From assembly GCA_009103225.1 (NCBI GenBank), contig RHPI01002910.1, positions 40,377 to 88,376 of the forward strand: a DNA stretch of 48,000 nt. The letters are read 5' to 3'. Under the pieces are notes generated by a model. The model made no database searches. It worked only from the letters and a program-made list of their open reading frames with translations, and had not been told where the DNA came from. This document shows, one piece after another, positions 31,260 through 41,936 of the stretch (the first letter of the stretch is position 1; the number at the start of each line of letters is the position of its first letter). The position numbers and the translations under genes are program-made. This DNA is from Chlorokybus atmophyticus (taxonomy: Eukaryota; Streptophyta; Chlorokybophyceae; Chlorokybales; Chlorokybaceae).

Positions 31260-32351
31260 TCTTTCTTGAAGGGGACTTTACATATATCTTTCATGTGTGA
31301 GGTTTTCAAAAGCTTTGTGGACGCTACCATGGATGATGCACGTGTTGTGGAGCTTTGGCAAGTGCTGGTGGCTGCTCACGAGTAGCTGCAATGTGTTTAA
31401 GCATCTGCCCAAGCTCAAGCGGCACAATTTCAAAAAGTCTTTGCGCAAGCGCGCGCGGCTACGCCTGTTGCTGCACCTGTGGCTCTTCCACCAGCCTCTC
31501 GTCATGTGAAAGTGCCAAAACCGAAGCCATTCAAGGGTTGAAGGATTGGTAATTGCGTCGAGGAGTGACTTTTCATGCTTGAAGCTCATCAAGGCACCCA
31601 TACATCTCCCTGTCGGTGTGGCTGCTACTGTTTTCAGGGAGCTGCACTTGTGTAATGGCGTCATTGTTGTGCTCGTATGGAAGCTGCTCTTGAGGTTCCC
31701 TTTGTCACCGTGGCTGGCCGCTAAGGTGAAGAAACTGTTCCTACTGGTGCAAAGCATGAAGACGGCACGCAATCAGCTACCTACACTTGTGCAAATGCAA
31801 TCCGTGATAGCTATACCTCTGCGTTTCAGTGTCTTGTGCTCTCCATACCCAACATGACTGAGGAGGATCAGTTGGACCGCTACACATGCGGGTTGAAGAC
31901 TCTTTGTCGCAAGGAAGTTGAGCTTCGTGACGCCAAGTCTCATGCAGAGGCCATTTGCCAAGCGTACGAACGTGTTGTATTTCAAGGGTACTGCTAAAGA
32001 CACTGATCGTGGGCGCTTCACTCAGTCACGGGGAGGTTCGTATCACTCATGCACACCTTTTGGAGCTGGTTTGGGAGCTGCAACAGCTGCGGGGGCTGGC
32101 TCGGGATCTGCACCAATGGAGTTGGGTGTTTTCCATGTTCAAAGAAGGGTGTGAGGGGTCGGGAAGATGTGAAGGCAGATCAAAAGTGTTGGGAATGCTC
32201 TTCCACACATCATATGCGCTCCAACTGCCCCATCTTCAAGGCACAGTCGGCTCCACATGCACGCGACGTGCGCGGCGGTGAACGTGTGAATACGGTGGAG
32301 GAGGAGATGTTGCAATTAGTGGGAAACGGCTCACCTCAACCCCAGCAGTAG
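31260..32351 (+). pseudogene. chromovirus gag with CCHC knuckle
   Basis: Frames change several times. The recognisable part is the zinc knuckle CWECSSTHHMRSNCP (C-x2-C-x4-H-x4-C) at about 32200. Upstream pieces encode a plausible capsid region, but stops interrupt it. Confidence 0.7.
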
Positions 32352-32479
32352 CTAAGGAGGCTACTGCTGGGGTTGAGATGGAGCCTCATTTCTATGTTGC
32401 CAGTTTGGAACCTTTCGTGGATGCGTCGGTGACTGTTGGCGGCATATGCAACGCCACGGCTACGCGGAACGATGTGGTT

Positions 32480-32915
32480 CATGTGCTCGACGAGACGAGG
32501 CTGCTGCTGACAGTCATGACCATGAATCGCGAGGGTCATGGGCCTTAGGTGGAGTGTAAATTGCTGGTGGATAGCATGAACAGCAACTTCGTGAATCTGG
32601 AGGTTGCACGTCGATACAAGTGGCTTGTGGGCGAATGCCGACTCCGTGACTCTTACGGACTGCCGTGCACCAACCGAAGCTACGAAGCTGAGCAAAGAGC
32701 TTGTCCACGTGGGGATGATGGAGGATAAATTACGGTTTTGCTGCATCGAGCTCGGCAACGGCCTTGATGGCATTTTGGGGCTACCTTGGCTTTGGACACA
32801 TAACCCCGCCATTGATTGTAGGAAGCGCCTAATTGCTGCCCCGGAAGGTGGTGGTATGGCTATGACTTGCTTCGGTGCTCTTCTCGTGGTGAGTGTTTGG
32901 TTCCAGAGCGTGTGA
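32480..32915 (+). pseudogene. chromovirus protease region
   Basis: Position and the pieces ECKLLVDSMNSNFVNLEVA and GLDGILGLPWLWTHNPAIDC match the retropepsin domain of chromoviruses. The expected D-S/T-G reads DSM at the first motif, and frames change between the two pieces. Inactive. Confidence 0.65.
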
Positions 32916-33000
32916 GCTGCGTCTCAGCTGCCAGCAATGCACCGCATGTGTGTGAGGTGCATGGCGTGAAGGTGTGCCAGCAAGATGCACAACATGCTTC

Positions 33001-33920
33001 TAGCTTAAGGGGGGAGGCTCCGGAGCTGGAGTCACAAGTTTTTGAGGTTGACATGGAGCAGATCTGGTCCGGGAACGACGTGAAGGATGCATGTTTGTGC
33101 ATGGTGCGTGACACACCGTCAAAGTCAGATTCGAATCTGGTCGACACTAGTGTCAAGGGTACGGAAGACCCTGAGGTGCAGAAGTTGCTTGAAAAGTTTA
33201 AAGACATCATGGTGGACGGGTTACCATCCGGCTTGCCACCCATGCGCAGCGTTGATCATCATGTAGAGTTCTTTGAGAGCGTGCACAAGCAAAAATACAG
33301 ACTGGTGTACAAGTTGTCTTCGGCTGAGCTCGAGGAGGCGGAGAGATAAGTTGAGGACCTTCCGCAACGTGGATGCATCAAGCCTAGCAAGTCTCCTTAT
33401 GGTGCACCTATCTTGTTTGTGCGCAAGAAGAACGGAGCCTTGTGAATGTGCGCTGACTACCGGCTGCTTAACAACATCACGAAAAAGAATGTCTTTCCTT
33501 TGCCTCACATCCATAAGTTGTTGGAGCAGCTAGAAGGTGCTGAGTTCTTCACAAGCTTGGACCTAGCTGGCGGCTACCATCAAATCCGGGTAGCGCCCGT
33601 GGATATCAAGAAAACGGCATTTTAACACTCGCTATAGCCAATACGAGTGTTCAGTGATGTCGTTTGAGATGACCAACGGCAACGTCGCAAACCTTAATCC
33701 GGCAATGTCTCAAACCTTGATAAACGGTGTCTTTGCTGATCTGATTGGCAAGGGTGTCTCGTGTATGTCGATGACATTCCCGTGTACGCGAAGAGCAAGA
33801 GCGAGCGCATGGCGTTGCTACGTGAGGTGATGCAGCATTCACGTGCAAACAAGTTGTTCGCTCAACAAGTGCCGTTTCTTGCTGCAAGAGGTAGAGTAAG
33901 TCGGTCATATTGTCTCCAAG
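33001..33920 (+). pseudogene. chromovirus reverse transcriptase
   Basis: Pieces in order: KYRLVYKLSSAELEEAER; PSKSPYGAPILFVRKKNG, then an in-frame TGA, then CADYRLLNNITKKN; FTSLDLAGGYHQIRVAP; a TAA near 33622; and finally the YVDDIPVYAKS active-site box in a third frame at 33761. YVDD is the canonical catalytic motif. Nonsense and frame lesions make it dead. Confidence 0.88.
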
Positions 33921-33956
33921 CAAGGGATCAAGACGGACCCCAACAAGATTGCAGCG

Positions 33957-34505
33957 GTGCGCAATTGGACTGCCCCGAAGAGTATGAAGAATGTCATGTC
34001 GTTCCTAGGGCTGGCTGGTTATTTTTGCAAGTTTACAAGAGGCTTCCCGCATTTGGCATCACCATTGACGGCATTGCTGAAGAAGGGGGCGAGTTGGAGC
34101 TGGTCGGAGGTTGAAATGAAGGCGTTTTCTGACTTGAAAGCGGCCTTAACATCAGCACCCGTGCTAGTGCATCCCAACATGCAGTCGTCCTTCGTGGTGG
34201 CGTGTGACGCTTCCAATCAGGCCGTTGGAGCTGTGTTGCAGCAAGATCACGGCGACGGCTTGCAACCGGTGGCATTTTTCAGCAAGAAGTTGATTGGAGC
34301 CGAGCTCAACTACCCCATTGATGAGAAGGAATTGCTGGCGCAAGTGCTGGCGCTATGGCAATGGCGTTGTTTCCTCGAGGGCAAGCGCTTCACACTTGAA
34401 ACGGACCACTCGCCATCCGAGTTCCTTCAAACGCAGCCTCATCTCTCGCGGCGGGAAGCTCGTCGGCTCGAGTTCTTCCAACTCCTCGACTTTGAAGTCA
34501 AGTAG
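33957..34505 (+). pseudogene. chromovirus RT thumb / RNase H region
   Basis: A continuous frame: MSFLGLAGYFCKFTRGFPHL, SFVVACDASNQAVGAVL (RNase H first Asp), NYPIDEKELLA (second acidic residue), FTLETDHSPSEF and LSRREARRLEFFQL. It ends with a stop soon after FEVK. The best preserved part of the element. Confidence 0.88.
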
Positions 34506-34529
34506 TTCGAATAAGGTTGCGGACGCGTT

Positions 34530-35356
34530 GAGTCGCTATCTCAATATAATTGAAACGGTTGTTCAAGTGCAGCCTGAATGGTTGAACCAGATCCGAGCCT
34601 CGTTGCATGAGGACGCCATCGGTAAGAGGCTATCGAAGCGCTCGAGAACGAAACTGATCATGGCGGTCTTTGGGCATTGAAGGACGGGCTGCTTTCGCAC
34701 GGGGATCGCATGTACATACCTAACATTGCGTACATGCGCGTGGGATTGATGAAGGAAGCACATGACGCGCCAATGGCTGGTCATCAAGGGCTGGAGCAGA
34801 CGCTAACCTTGTTGAAACAGCAAGTTTTCTCCGAGAAAACGAGTCGTCAGAGATGCATCGTGATGTCAAGGACTATGTGGCATTGTGCGATACTTGTCAA
34901 AGGGTGAAGGCGAGCAACTAACGAGCTAGCGGGCTGCTCCAACCATTGCCGATACCTTTTACGAAGTGGGAGCAAGTTCCTCTCGACTTCATCATCACGG
35001 GGCTGCCACGAACACGTGAAGGACATGATGCTATCTTGAAGTTTGTGGACAAGATCAGCAAAATGGTGCGGTTGGCGACATGTACGGAGACTTGCACGGC
35101 TCTCGAGGCTGCCAAGTTGTTCATTAAGCATGTGGTGCGCTCTCATGGCCTCCCAAGAAGCAATGTGAGTAATAGGGACCAGCGGTTCATGGGAAATTTC
35201 TGGAAGGCCCGCCATTCAACTTTGGGCACAACCTCGAAGTTCAGCATCGCATACCACCCCGAGACGGACGACCGAACGGCATGCACCAACCGTGTGGTCG
35301 ATACCATGTTGCAGTGCTATGTGAACATCCGACAACACAATGCTGGAGCTGATTAA
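34530..35356 (+). pseudogene. chromovirus integrase, zinc and core domains
   Basis: HDAPMAGHQGLEQTL gives the HH side and CDTCQRVKA the CC side of the HHCC zinc domain, in different frames. The core follows as WEQVPLDFIITGLPRT (first Asp), RDQRFMGNFW (second Asp) and SIAYHPETDDRTACTNRVV (the Glu side). Frame changes separate the zinc half from the core. Confidence 0.85.
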
Positions 35357-36044
35357 GTTCACCATCAACAACCACAAGAGTGCAAGCACGGGCGAGACAC
35401 CTTTTCTCATGAACTATGGGCAACATCCGTTGACGCCGTTGACGGCATGGGCGCCTAGCATGCAATGTTCGGACGTGGAGGCTGTGGATGACTTTCTTGG
35501 GAGGTGTGCGAACTTTAGCAAGGCAGCTTGTGAGGCTCTGATTGCGGCACAGAACAGGCAAAAGCAATACGCCGATGCGCATCGCAAGCATGTAGTCTTT
35601 TGGGAGGGTGATCGTGTGATGCTTTCTACAAAGCATGTGCAGCTGGTCACGGGTGTGCGCATGCTGAGTGAGCGATGGTTGGGGCCTTTCAAAGTGATCA
35701 AGGTCATCTCAGAGGTAGCCTACAAGCTGGAGCTGCCCGATACCATGCACTCCGTTTTTCATGTCTCGCTCCTTACAGCTTATAAGGGGGAGCCGCCACC
35801 TTGTCCACCTCCGGTTCTTCTGCCCGAGGGCCAAGCCGAGTGGGAGGTGGAGGCAATCATCAAAGACAAGCTGGTCGGAGGTGTGCGCAAGTACTTGGTA
35901 AAGTGGTGCGGCTATCCGATGCACGAGGTGACGTACGAACCTGAGGGCTTCACCAATGCCAAACAGATTTTGCAGAAGTACGAGGTCAGAGGAGGCACTC
36001 GTCAGCTTCGAGGCCGAAGCACCCCTAGGATGGAAGGGGTATAA
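35340..36044 (+). pseudogene. chromovirus integrase C-terminus with chromodomain
   Basis: One long frame encodes WEGDRVMLSTKHVQL and RWLGPFKVIKV (the GPY/F-like module), HSVFHVSLLTAY, and a chromodomain, EAIIKDKLVGGVRKYLVKW with CGYPMHEVTYEPEGF. Chromodomains in these elements bind histone marks and steer insertion to heterochromatin. The usual Trp before EP is Tyr here. Confidence 0.88.
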
Positions 36045-36717
36045 CAGCCAAGAGCATTTCCTGTGTTTCATCCTACATCAAGCACTTGCTTTGCCCTTTT
36101 TACCGGCTTAATAAAGGCTTTGGTAAAGCTTTATTAGGCCCTTTGCGACGCTTGCTGCCGCGCGCGACTTTGCCTGCGACGAGCCCGCAGCAGCAGCTGC
36201 CGACCTGCGACGTGACAGCCGTCAAATTAGTAGCGGCATGACTGCCGCGGCACTGCAATGATGTGATATCACACCTGACTGGACATGTGACAAGATGCCG
36301 CGCTGTGCAGTGCCTTGTGACGCGGACTGCACGGTCAGATGCCGCCGAAAGGACGATGACGCGAGTGGCAGCAGCCTGCACTAAAAGGAGTCCTTCAGAT
36401 TTGGTAAAACATGAACAAAATGCCTGGTTATTGGCCTGCTTGGTTTGGTTTTATGCTTGTACAAATAGAAAACCCTGCATAATACAACCAACTTCTGCTT
36501 TCTGCTCTCTACTGGGAGTATGCTAGTGTATGCTTGAGAGAGGCGTGATCCAAGGCACACTGCTGCGTTTTTGCTTGGCGTGGGAAGTAGTAGTGTTCAT
36601 GTGCATATGCGTGCTCGACGCGGGAGAAGGCAAGGTTCCGGTGCGAAGACTGTGCTCAGCTGCACACATGTGTTGTATGACTTGTGTGCTGTGTATGTGA
36701 GCACGAGCATCGTTACA
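36040..36717 (+). repeat. chromovirus 3' LTR
   Basis: 678 bases, TATAAC..GTTACA; the first TG has become TA. It lacks the TRIM found in the 5' LTR and so shows the empty target site. Confidence 0.9.
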
Positions 36718-38045
36718 TGTAAGTGGCAGCGGAAATTTGCCCTTTGCATGTTGCGGAGTTGTCGGTCTTGCAGACTACATGTGGGTGTGCTGTGTGTGTT
36801 CGCTGTCAGAGCAGCTTCTGTCGTATGTGCGATTAACAAGTTCAGTTGTGAGGCTTTTCCAGTCAGTTTGTTGAACACAGCTTTGCTAACTTTTGTCGTG
36901 CAACTCATGCACTTCATGCGACGCTCTTATGTCCAGAGTGTATACCACTTGCTTCCTCCCGCCATCTATGAAAACGATTACGACGCGGTCTCCTCTACTA
37001 ACAAAGGTATTGTTATACGCGTGTTGATGCGGGGCAGCAACAAATTCTTGTTCGGCTCAGCGCCCATTGGTGGTAGACATGAGGTGCCCCTCCACTCTGC
37101 TCAAGCCGCCTACCCTAATGAAAACAAGGTGGTCTTTGTCCACATCTATGGCGTGTATAATGGTACAAGCTACAACCTGTACCAAAGTGGATTGCTCGTC
37201 GCCTCCACCACAAAGACAGTGTCTGTATCTTCGGTAAGCTGAAGTCGCTTGATGTCATGTTGTTTCAAACTAGTACTGTGCTATTAAATGCTGATGCTGT
37301 TGCTGCGGCCAAAGCTGTACTCTGACCATGTTTTGTGCGTGTTGTAGTTTACTGGCACATAGAGTGTTGGTAAGTGATTACAATGCTATATGCAGCTTGT
37401 TTGATTTGACTTTGTGGCACGTGGTGTTGATAAATTCAACTAACACGCCACAATTGCTTTGTGTGGTATGATGACATTGTTGTGTTTGGGCATGAGGGAG
37501 TGACCATATCTTGAGAACATCAATAAAATCCTATTTTATGAAGTCATAGAGCATGCGCAGGTTGGTATTCAACTGGTCAAACATACCTTGCCGCATGTCT
37601 ATTGTCACCCACATGGGAGAGTATCCTGCAGATGCTAAGCAAGACATGCACAGTGTCTCCATGATTATTGCGTGCAGCATAACTCGTAGCCATTGTGCAT
37701 TCAGGTTTACAGCTCGGCACTCATTGCAGCTCAAGTGGCTACTTTTTACAGCAGTCTGGCATGACACTTCTGCCCACACAAGGCGAAGGATGGTTATTAA
37801 CCTGCAAAGGCATGACACATACGTTTGCAAACATTAAGATGAATTCATTGAGGCCATGTGTTTATGAGCATGCTAAGCACCTGGCGACTGCAACCAGCAA
37901 TAAACTTCGTGGTGGTGATGTGACTATAAAAGCGCACATGCATTACTGTGTGCCAATATACCTAGCAATGTGTAAACCTAGTGGTGTGTATTGTCTACAG
38001 TTTTTTGGTAGTCTTGCGCAGACGAATTGGGCTTTTGTGATATAA
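36718..38045 (+). CDS. modular extracellular protein, downstream half (LamG-like module)
   Basis: A plus-strand exon ending at the GTAAGC donor near 37232 reads GIVIRVLMRGSNKFLFGSAP, then VFVHIYGVYNGTSYNLYQSG with LLVASTTKTVS. The strand pattern V-x-G-x-Y-x-G-T-x-Y-x-L-Y-x-x-G resembles the end of laminin-G/concanavalin-like domains. A further exon-like piece at about 37560-37680 reads VFNWSNIPCRMSIVTHMGEY. It follows directly on the chromovirus and has the same orientation as the 28-30 kb modules, so both may be parts of one gene. No start, and the end is uncertain. Confidence 0.4.
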
Positions 38046-39187
38046 CCATATCGCGACATCATTTACAGCATGTCAGCATTACGTACTCACTTGGTGCATG
38101 ATGGTACGTCAGCAGAGATGGTTATCGAGTACTGTTTGCCATGGGTTGGTGATAATTATGCAACCAGTTTTTCTTTACTCTTGTAGAGCGTATGCCTGTT
38201 GATGAGACAAATATTTGTCCATTTTCTTGTCGCAATGCTCAACACCTTAATGCAATTTGTTGTCAATACTCATCCATGAAAGTGTACAAGAGATTGTGTA
38301 CAAAAGATGGAGTGCTGATAAGACCGCATGCAAAGGGTCATAAGCATGAGACATGCATGTAGTCATGCACACGCCGCAAGCAAACAGTCAGCAGCAGTCA
38401 CAGTGCTATTTCACCATCGGGCTAGGTACTTCTAATGCACTCAACTACCACCACTTGGCTACCCCGTTAGTCATGCATGCATGCATGTATGTTTTATTAT
38501 CACCTGCGGCACGGCTGTGGTTAGCGGTCAGCCTTGCAGCGTCCACGAAAGCAGCGGACTCAACGACTTCCCCCCTCTCTCCCCCTTGCCGCCGCCAGCT
38601 CACTTAACGCACTGCCATCACTCGGCAGCCGCTTAGTCGTTAGGGTTCCACATGCATACGTCAGCTTGGCATCACACTAGCCAGGCAGTCGCTGTGCTAT
38701 ATCACATGTAAAATCAACAGTACGGTTGGAGTGTAGAATATATGCAATGGTGTGCATGTGAGTGTAGCGAATACTAGCAGTCAACTTGTGTACAACGGAT
38801 GTAAACACTGCATACTATGCGGTCAGTTGGCATCTCTCATATCACCTAGCTATCACACCACATCGTTCACAAACATATGGTGTACATGATAACGAGGTGT
38901 GAGAAGTTCTGTAATAACTCTGGTATGTTCATAGACTACCAACAGTGGCCTACTATAAAGTGTATGAACACAATTCACACGCACATGACCGGACACTCAC
39001 CGCGTAGTGGCGCAATCATCATGATGCTCTCCCAGCAAGCACAGCATTGGGTTGAAAGGCAACAGATGCAGCATCTGTGTGCTGCCAGCATGCAGCAGTG
39101 TTAGCACTGCCGCACATACTACAACTGCTGACGGTACAGTGTACAAGGCATAGACACTCCAAAGCTAAAGTACAACAACTGGCTATA
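38046..39187. other. intergenic, no gene recognised
   Basis: No supported coding signal. It contains a GCATGCATGCATG run at about 38477 and the 3' flank of the minus-strand YIPF gene at its right end. Confidence 0.5.
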
Positions 39188-41202
39188 CTACGCAGGTGAA
39201 GGGGCAGGACCCGCGGGTGCAGGGACTGGCACGTCCTTGAATATGAAGTTGAAAAAGTACAGTTTCAAGGCCAGGCCAAGGCCCAGATGTAACGCCGCCA
39301 CACCCAGTAAAATCAATGCATATTTGGCGTAGCCCGTCTGCATCAGCGGATGACGGAAGTTAATCACCAAGAAGATGGAGGAGACGCTCCATGCTGCCAG
39401 CACAATCACCCATCGCGCCAGCTCGCTAGGGAGTATGCACACAAACTGCGCACAGACACATGAGTAGTGTCAGCGAGTGGAACGCCATGCCCCAACTGGC
39501 AAACAGTACCGGTTGGACACTTTCAACAACATCGCACAGAGCACACAATCACTTACCGTTACAGGGATGAATATAAATAGGGAGTATCCGTAAAGGCACC
39601 ACAGGGAAACAAAGCGCACACTTGCACCGAGATACTGTATGAGAAACTTCAGGACAATTGGGATGATCCCAACGTATCCATAAAAGATGGATGCAGCATA
39701 CACAAGCTTGTTGATGTCGTACGACCATGGCTCGTCAGTCGTCCTGTGCGTTATATAACTAGCATAGTTGCTGATGGCTGCTGCGGTGAATATCAATGTT
39801 GTACAGATCCAAAATGGACCATACCTGCACCATCGCGTGAGCATGAGCAAGCCAGTATACCAGTTTGTGCCAACAACATGTAAGCACATTACAGATGAGC
39901 ACGCTTACAAGTCTGCGTTGTACTCGGTTTTCTCCAAGAAGTCCGACTTGTATGGCAGCAATGAGTCCTTGATCCGATTGAGAACGTCTACTGTGTCCAC
40001 GTTGAAGTATGGTTGGTAGCGAGCAATTTTCCAAAACGAAGGCTGCCCTGTGTTGTTGTTACCACCCAGCAGGTTGTAGCTGAAAGGTTCTGCACAAAAC
40101 TGTGTCACAATGTGACATGCAACCTACTTTGCATCGCGGACAATGCAACGATCCATGCTTTCTGGCAAAGCATTGCGGCTGCTAATTGTTATGTGTATAA
40201 TGCACTCAACTCGACACAGCGCCAACCGCCACAAGCATGCCCGAACCACACAACAAGGCTGCACACAGGCGCACGTGTTGACTTACGACTTGATGCTGCT
40301 GCTGCTGGCTGTGCTGCTGCTGCAGCAGGTGCTGGCATGGGGGTCATCTTGCCGCGAGCATCGCCAACTGCAGGAAGAGTCTCTGCGCATAAGGTTTATC
40401 ACAAGGTTTCATGCGAATCCCAAAAAAGACAGTCATGCACTGCCAATCACCCTGCATTGTGCTACTACTGGCCCTACACAGTACTGATATTGGTATTGGT
40501 TCTGTGTGGTGACCAACACTGTTACACAACTTAAGTGGAGACCAGACAAGCATGGTGTGTTGAGGCCTGGTATGAGCAGAGTACTGACTAAACATTGACA
40601 GTTTCCGCACTTGGACTGCAGCTTCACTGTAAGCCAATGACCAATGCTTATTGATTATATACTGCAGGTGTGATATCAATGTTGAGGCTGAGAACACAAT
40701 GCTACACAGCTAATGGACATTGTGTGATGGCGATGTGCTCCATTTGGACAACGGCAAACAAGGCTCATGCATTGTATCCTAGGCTTGTCTCCATCGACAC
40801 GTCCAGAACAACAATTGTACGTCTAAAGGTGAGTGTCGACAACCACGCAAGCTAGGATAATCCACAAAGCTGCAGGCTGTGGTCTGACCAGGCACAACAA
40901 CAGCCTCACATGATACCTGAGAAAGGCATGGTGATGCTTGGCACAGTCTCATCCTGTCAAGCAGCACCACAAATCAACGTGAGTCAACAAAATATGATTA
41001 TACAACCCAACTCGAACAGCTCAATGCCAGAAACAAGCCGCATTGCTGCTCACAGCATGACCACCAGACAGTTGATCTACCAGAAGCTTGCTACCGGCAT
41101 TGCACACGCAATAAAGCCATGCGACGTGTCAGAGACACGCAAGATACCAATTACCTGGCTGGCGCCCGGGCCAGCACCACCGCCGCCGTTGACGCTCGCC
41201 AT
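39188..41202 (-). CDS. YIP1-domain family protein (YIPF1/2-like), Golgi membrane
   Basis: YIP1-family proteins are small multipass membrane proteins of the early secretory pathway that work with Rab GTPases. Minus-strand pieces: MASVNGGGGAGPGASQ from ATG 41202; DETVPSITMPFS (about 40.96 kb); DARGKMTPMPAPAAAAAQPA (about 40.35 kb); LLGGNNNTGQPSFWKIARYQ then PYFNVDTVDVLNRIKDSLLP (40.1-39.9 kb); YGPFWICTTLIFTAAAISNY, IFYGYVGIIPIVLKF and LWCLYGYSLFIFIPVT (39.83-39.56 kb); and last ILPSELARWVIVLAAWSVSS to LALKLYFFNFIFKDV, ending with a Pro/Ala tail and stop at 39188. YGPFW.TTL and YGYSLFI.IPV are the YIP1 signatures. Five membrane spans fit the family. One or more short exons in the 40.4-40.9 kb part may be missed. 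Confidence 0.88.
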
Positions 41203-41936
41203 GGTTGCCACGTGGCGAGCCTCACACGGCCAGCTGGCTGAAGGCAGAAAGCCATAACCCTAATCTGGGCAGAGCGCTGCCCGCCCGTGCCAGACAGCAG
41301 TGCTCCACAGCGTGCACCGCTTTTGACCGATAGCCTAGCAACAGTCTTCCAGATATTATTCCTGAAAAAAAGCCTTGCTCTGTGTCGCACCGCCCGTGAG
41401 ACTGCCGCCGGCGGGGAGGATACTTGACCAGCATTGCTTGTAAGGCATCTGCGTGGAGGCAACAACCAGCATCCGGAACCGTGGTTCACAGCAAGCTGTC
41501 AAGCTTTAGAGACAGGTTCGCCGTTTGCCTCCCTGCTGCATTGCGTGTGTATGGTGATAGCGTGTTGGCTACGGCTTCGTTTCGTTTCTTTTGGCTGTGT
41601 GCTTTTGCATTGAAAATTCTGGCACAGGCTCGCATCCTCTTCAGCAGTATATGCCTGCGTTACATGTTGAATCGTCAATGAAGCAGTTGGACATGGCAGC
41701 AGTGTGCATGCGCTTGCCTGCAGCCTCATTTTACGTATACCTACTTACATTGTACGAGTGTACACACTGTCAAGCTGCTGTAATACATGCAATCAACAAG
41801 CCAGCGGGTCTGCAGCAAGAGTGTTCACATACATATCACATGCAAGCAAGTAATCTTAGGCTGCCCAGGTGGCCAACACATGTACAGCTGTAAACACACC
41901 ACTTGAGATTACGTTCAACTTGTTACAGGCGTAATG
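41203..41936. promoter_or_regulatory. divergent region between the YIPF and ITPK genes
   Basis: 734 bases between the two start codons, so it must hold both promoters. The acceptor-like TTGTTACAG just before ATG 41937 suggests that the kinase gene has a spliced leader exon somewhere in this region. No TATA box was recognised. Confidence 0.5.

Larger units (their letters stand above)
30037..36717 (+). mobile_element. Ty3/gypsy chromovirus, full-length but decayed
   Basis: About 6.7 kb with LTRs at 30037-31228 and 36040-36717, primer-binding-like TGGTCTCGGAGCTC at 31230, and a purine tract (ATGGAAGGGG) before the 3' LTR. Internal order is gag, protease, reverse transcriptase, RNase H, integrase, chromodomain, the Metaviridae order. 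Many stops and frame shifts show it cannot encode a working polyprotein. The LTRs differ visibly along their length, so the insertion is old. No clean 5-base target duplication is seen with TG..CA borders, though ATGTAA occurs at both outer junctions. Confidence 0.92.
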
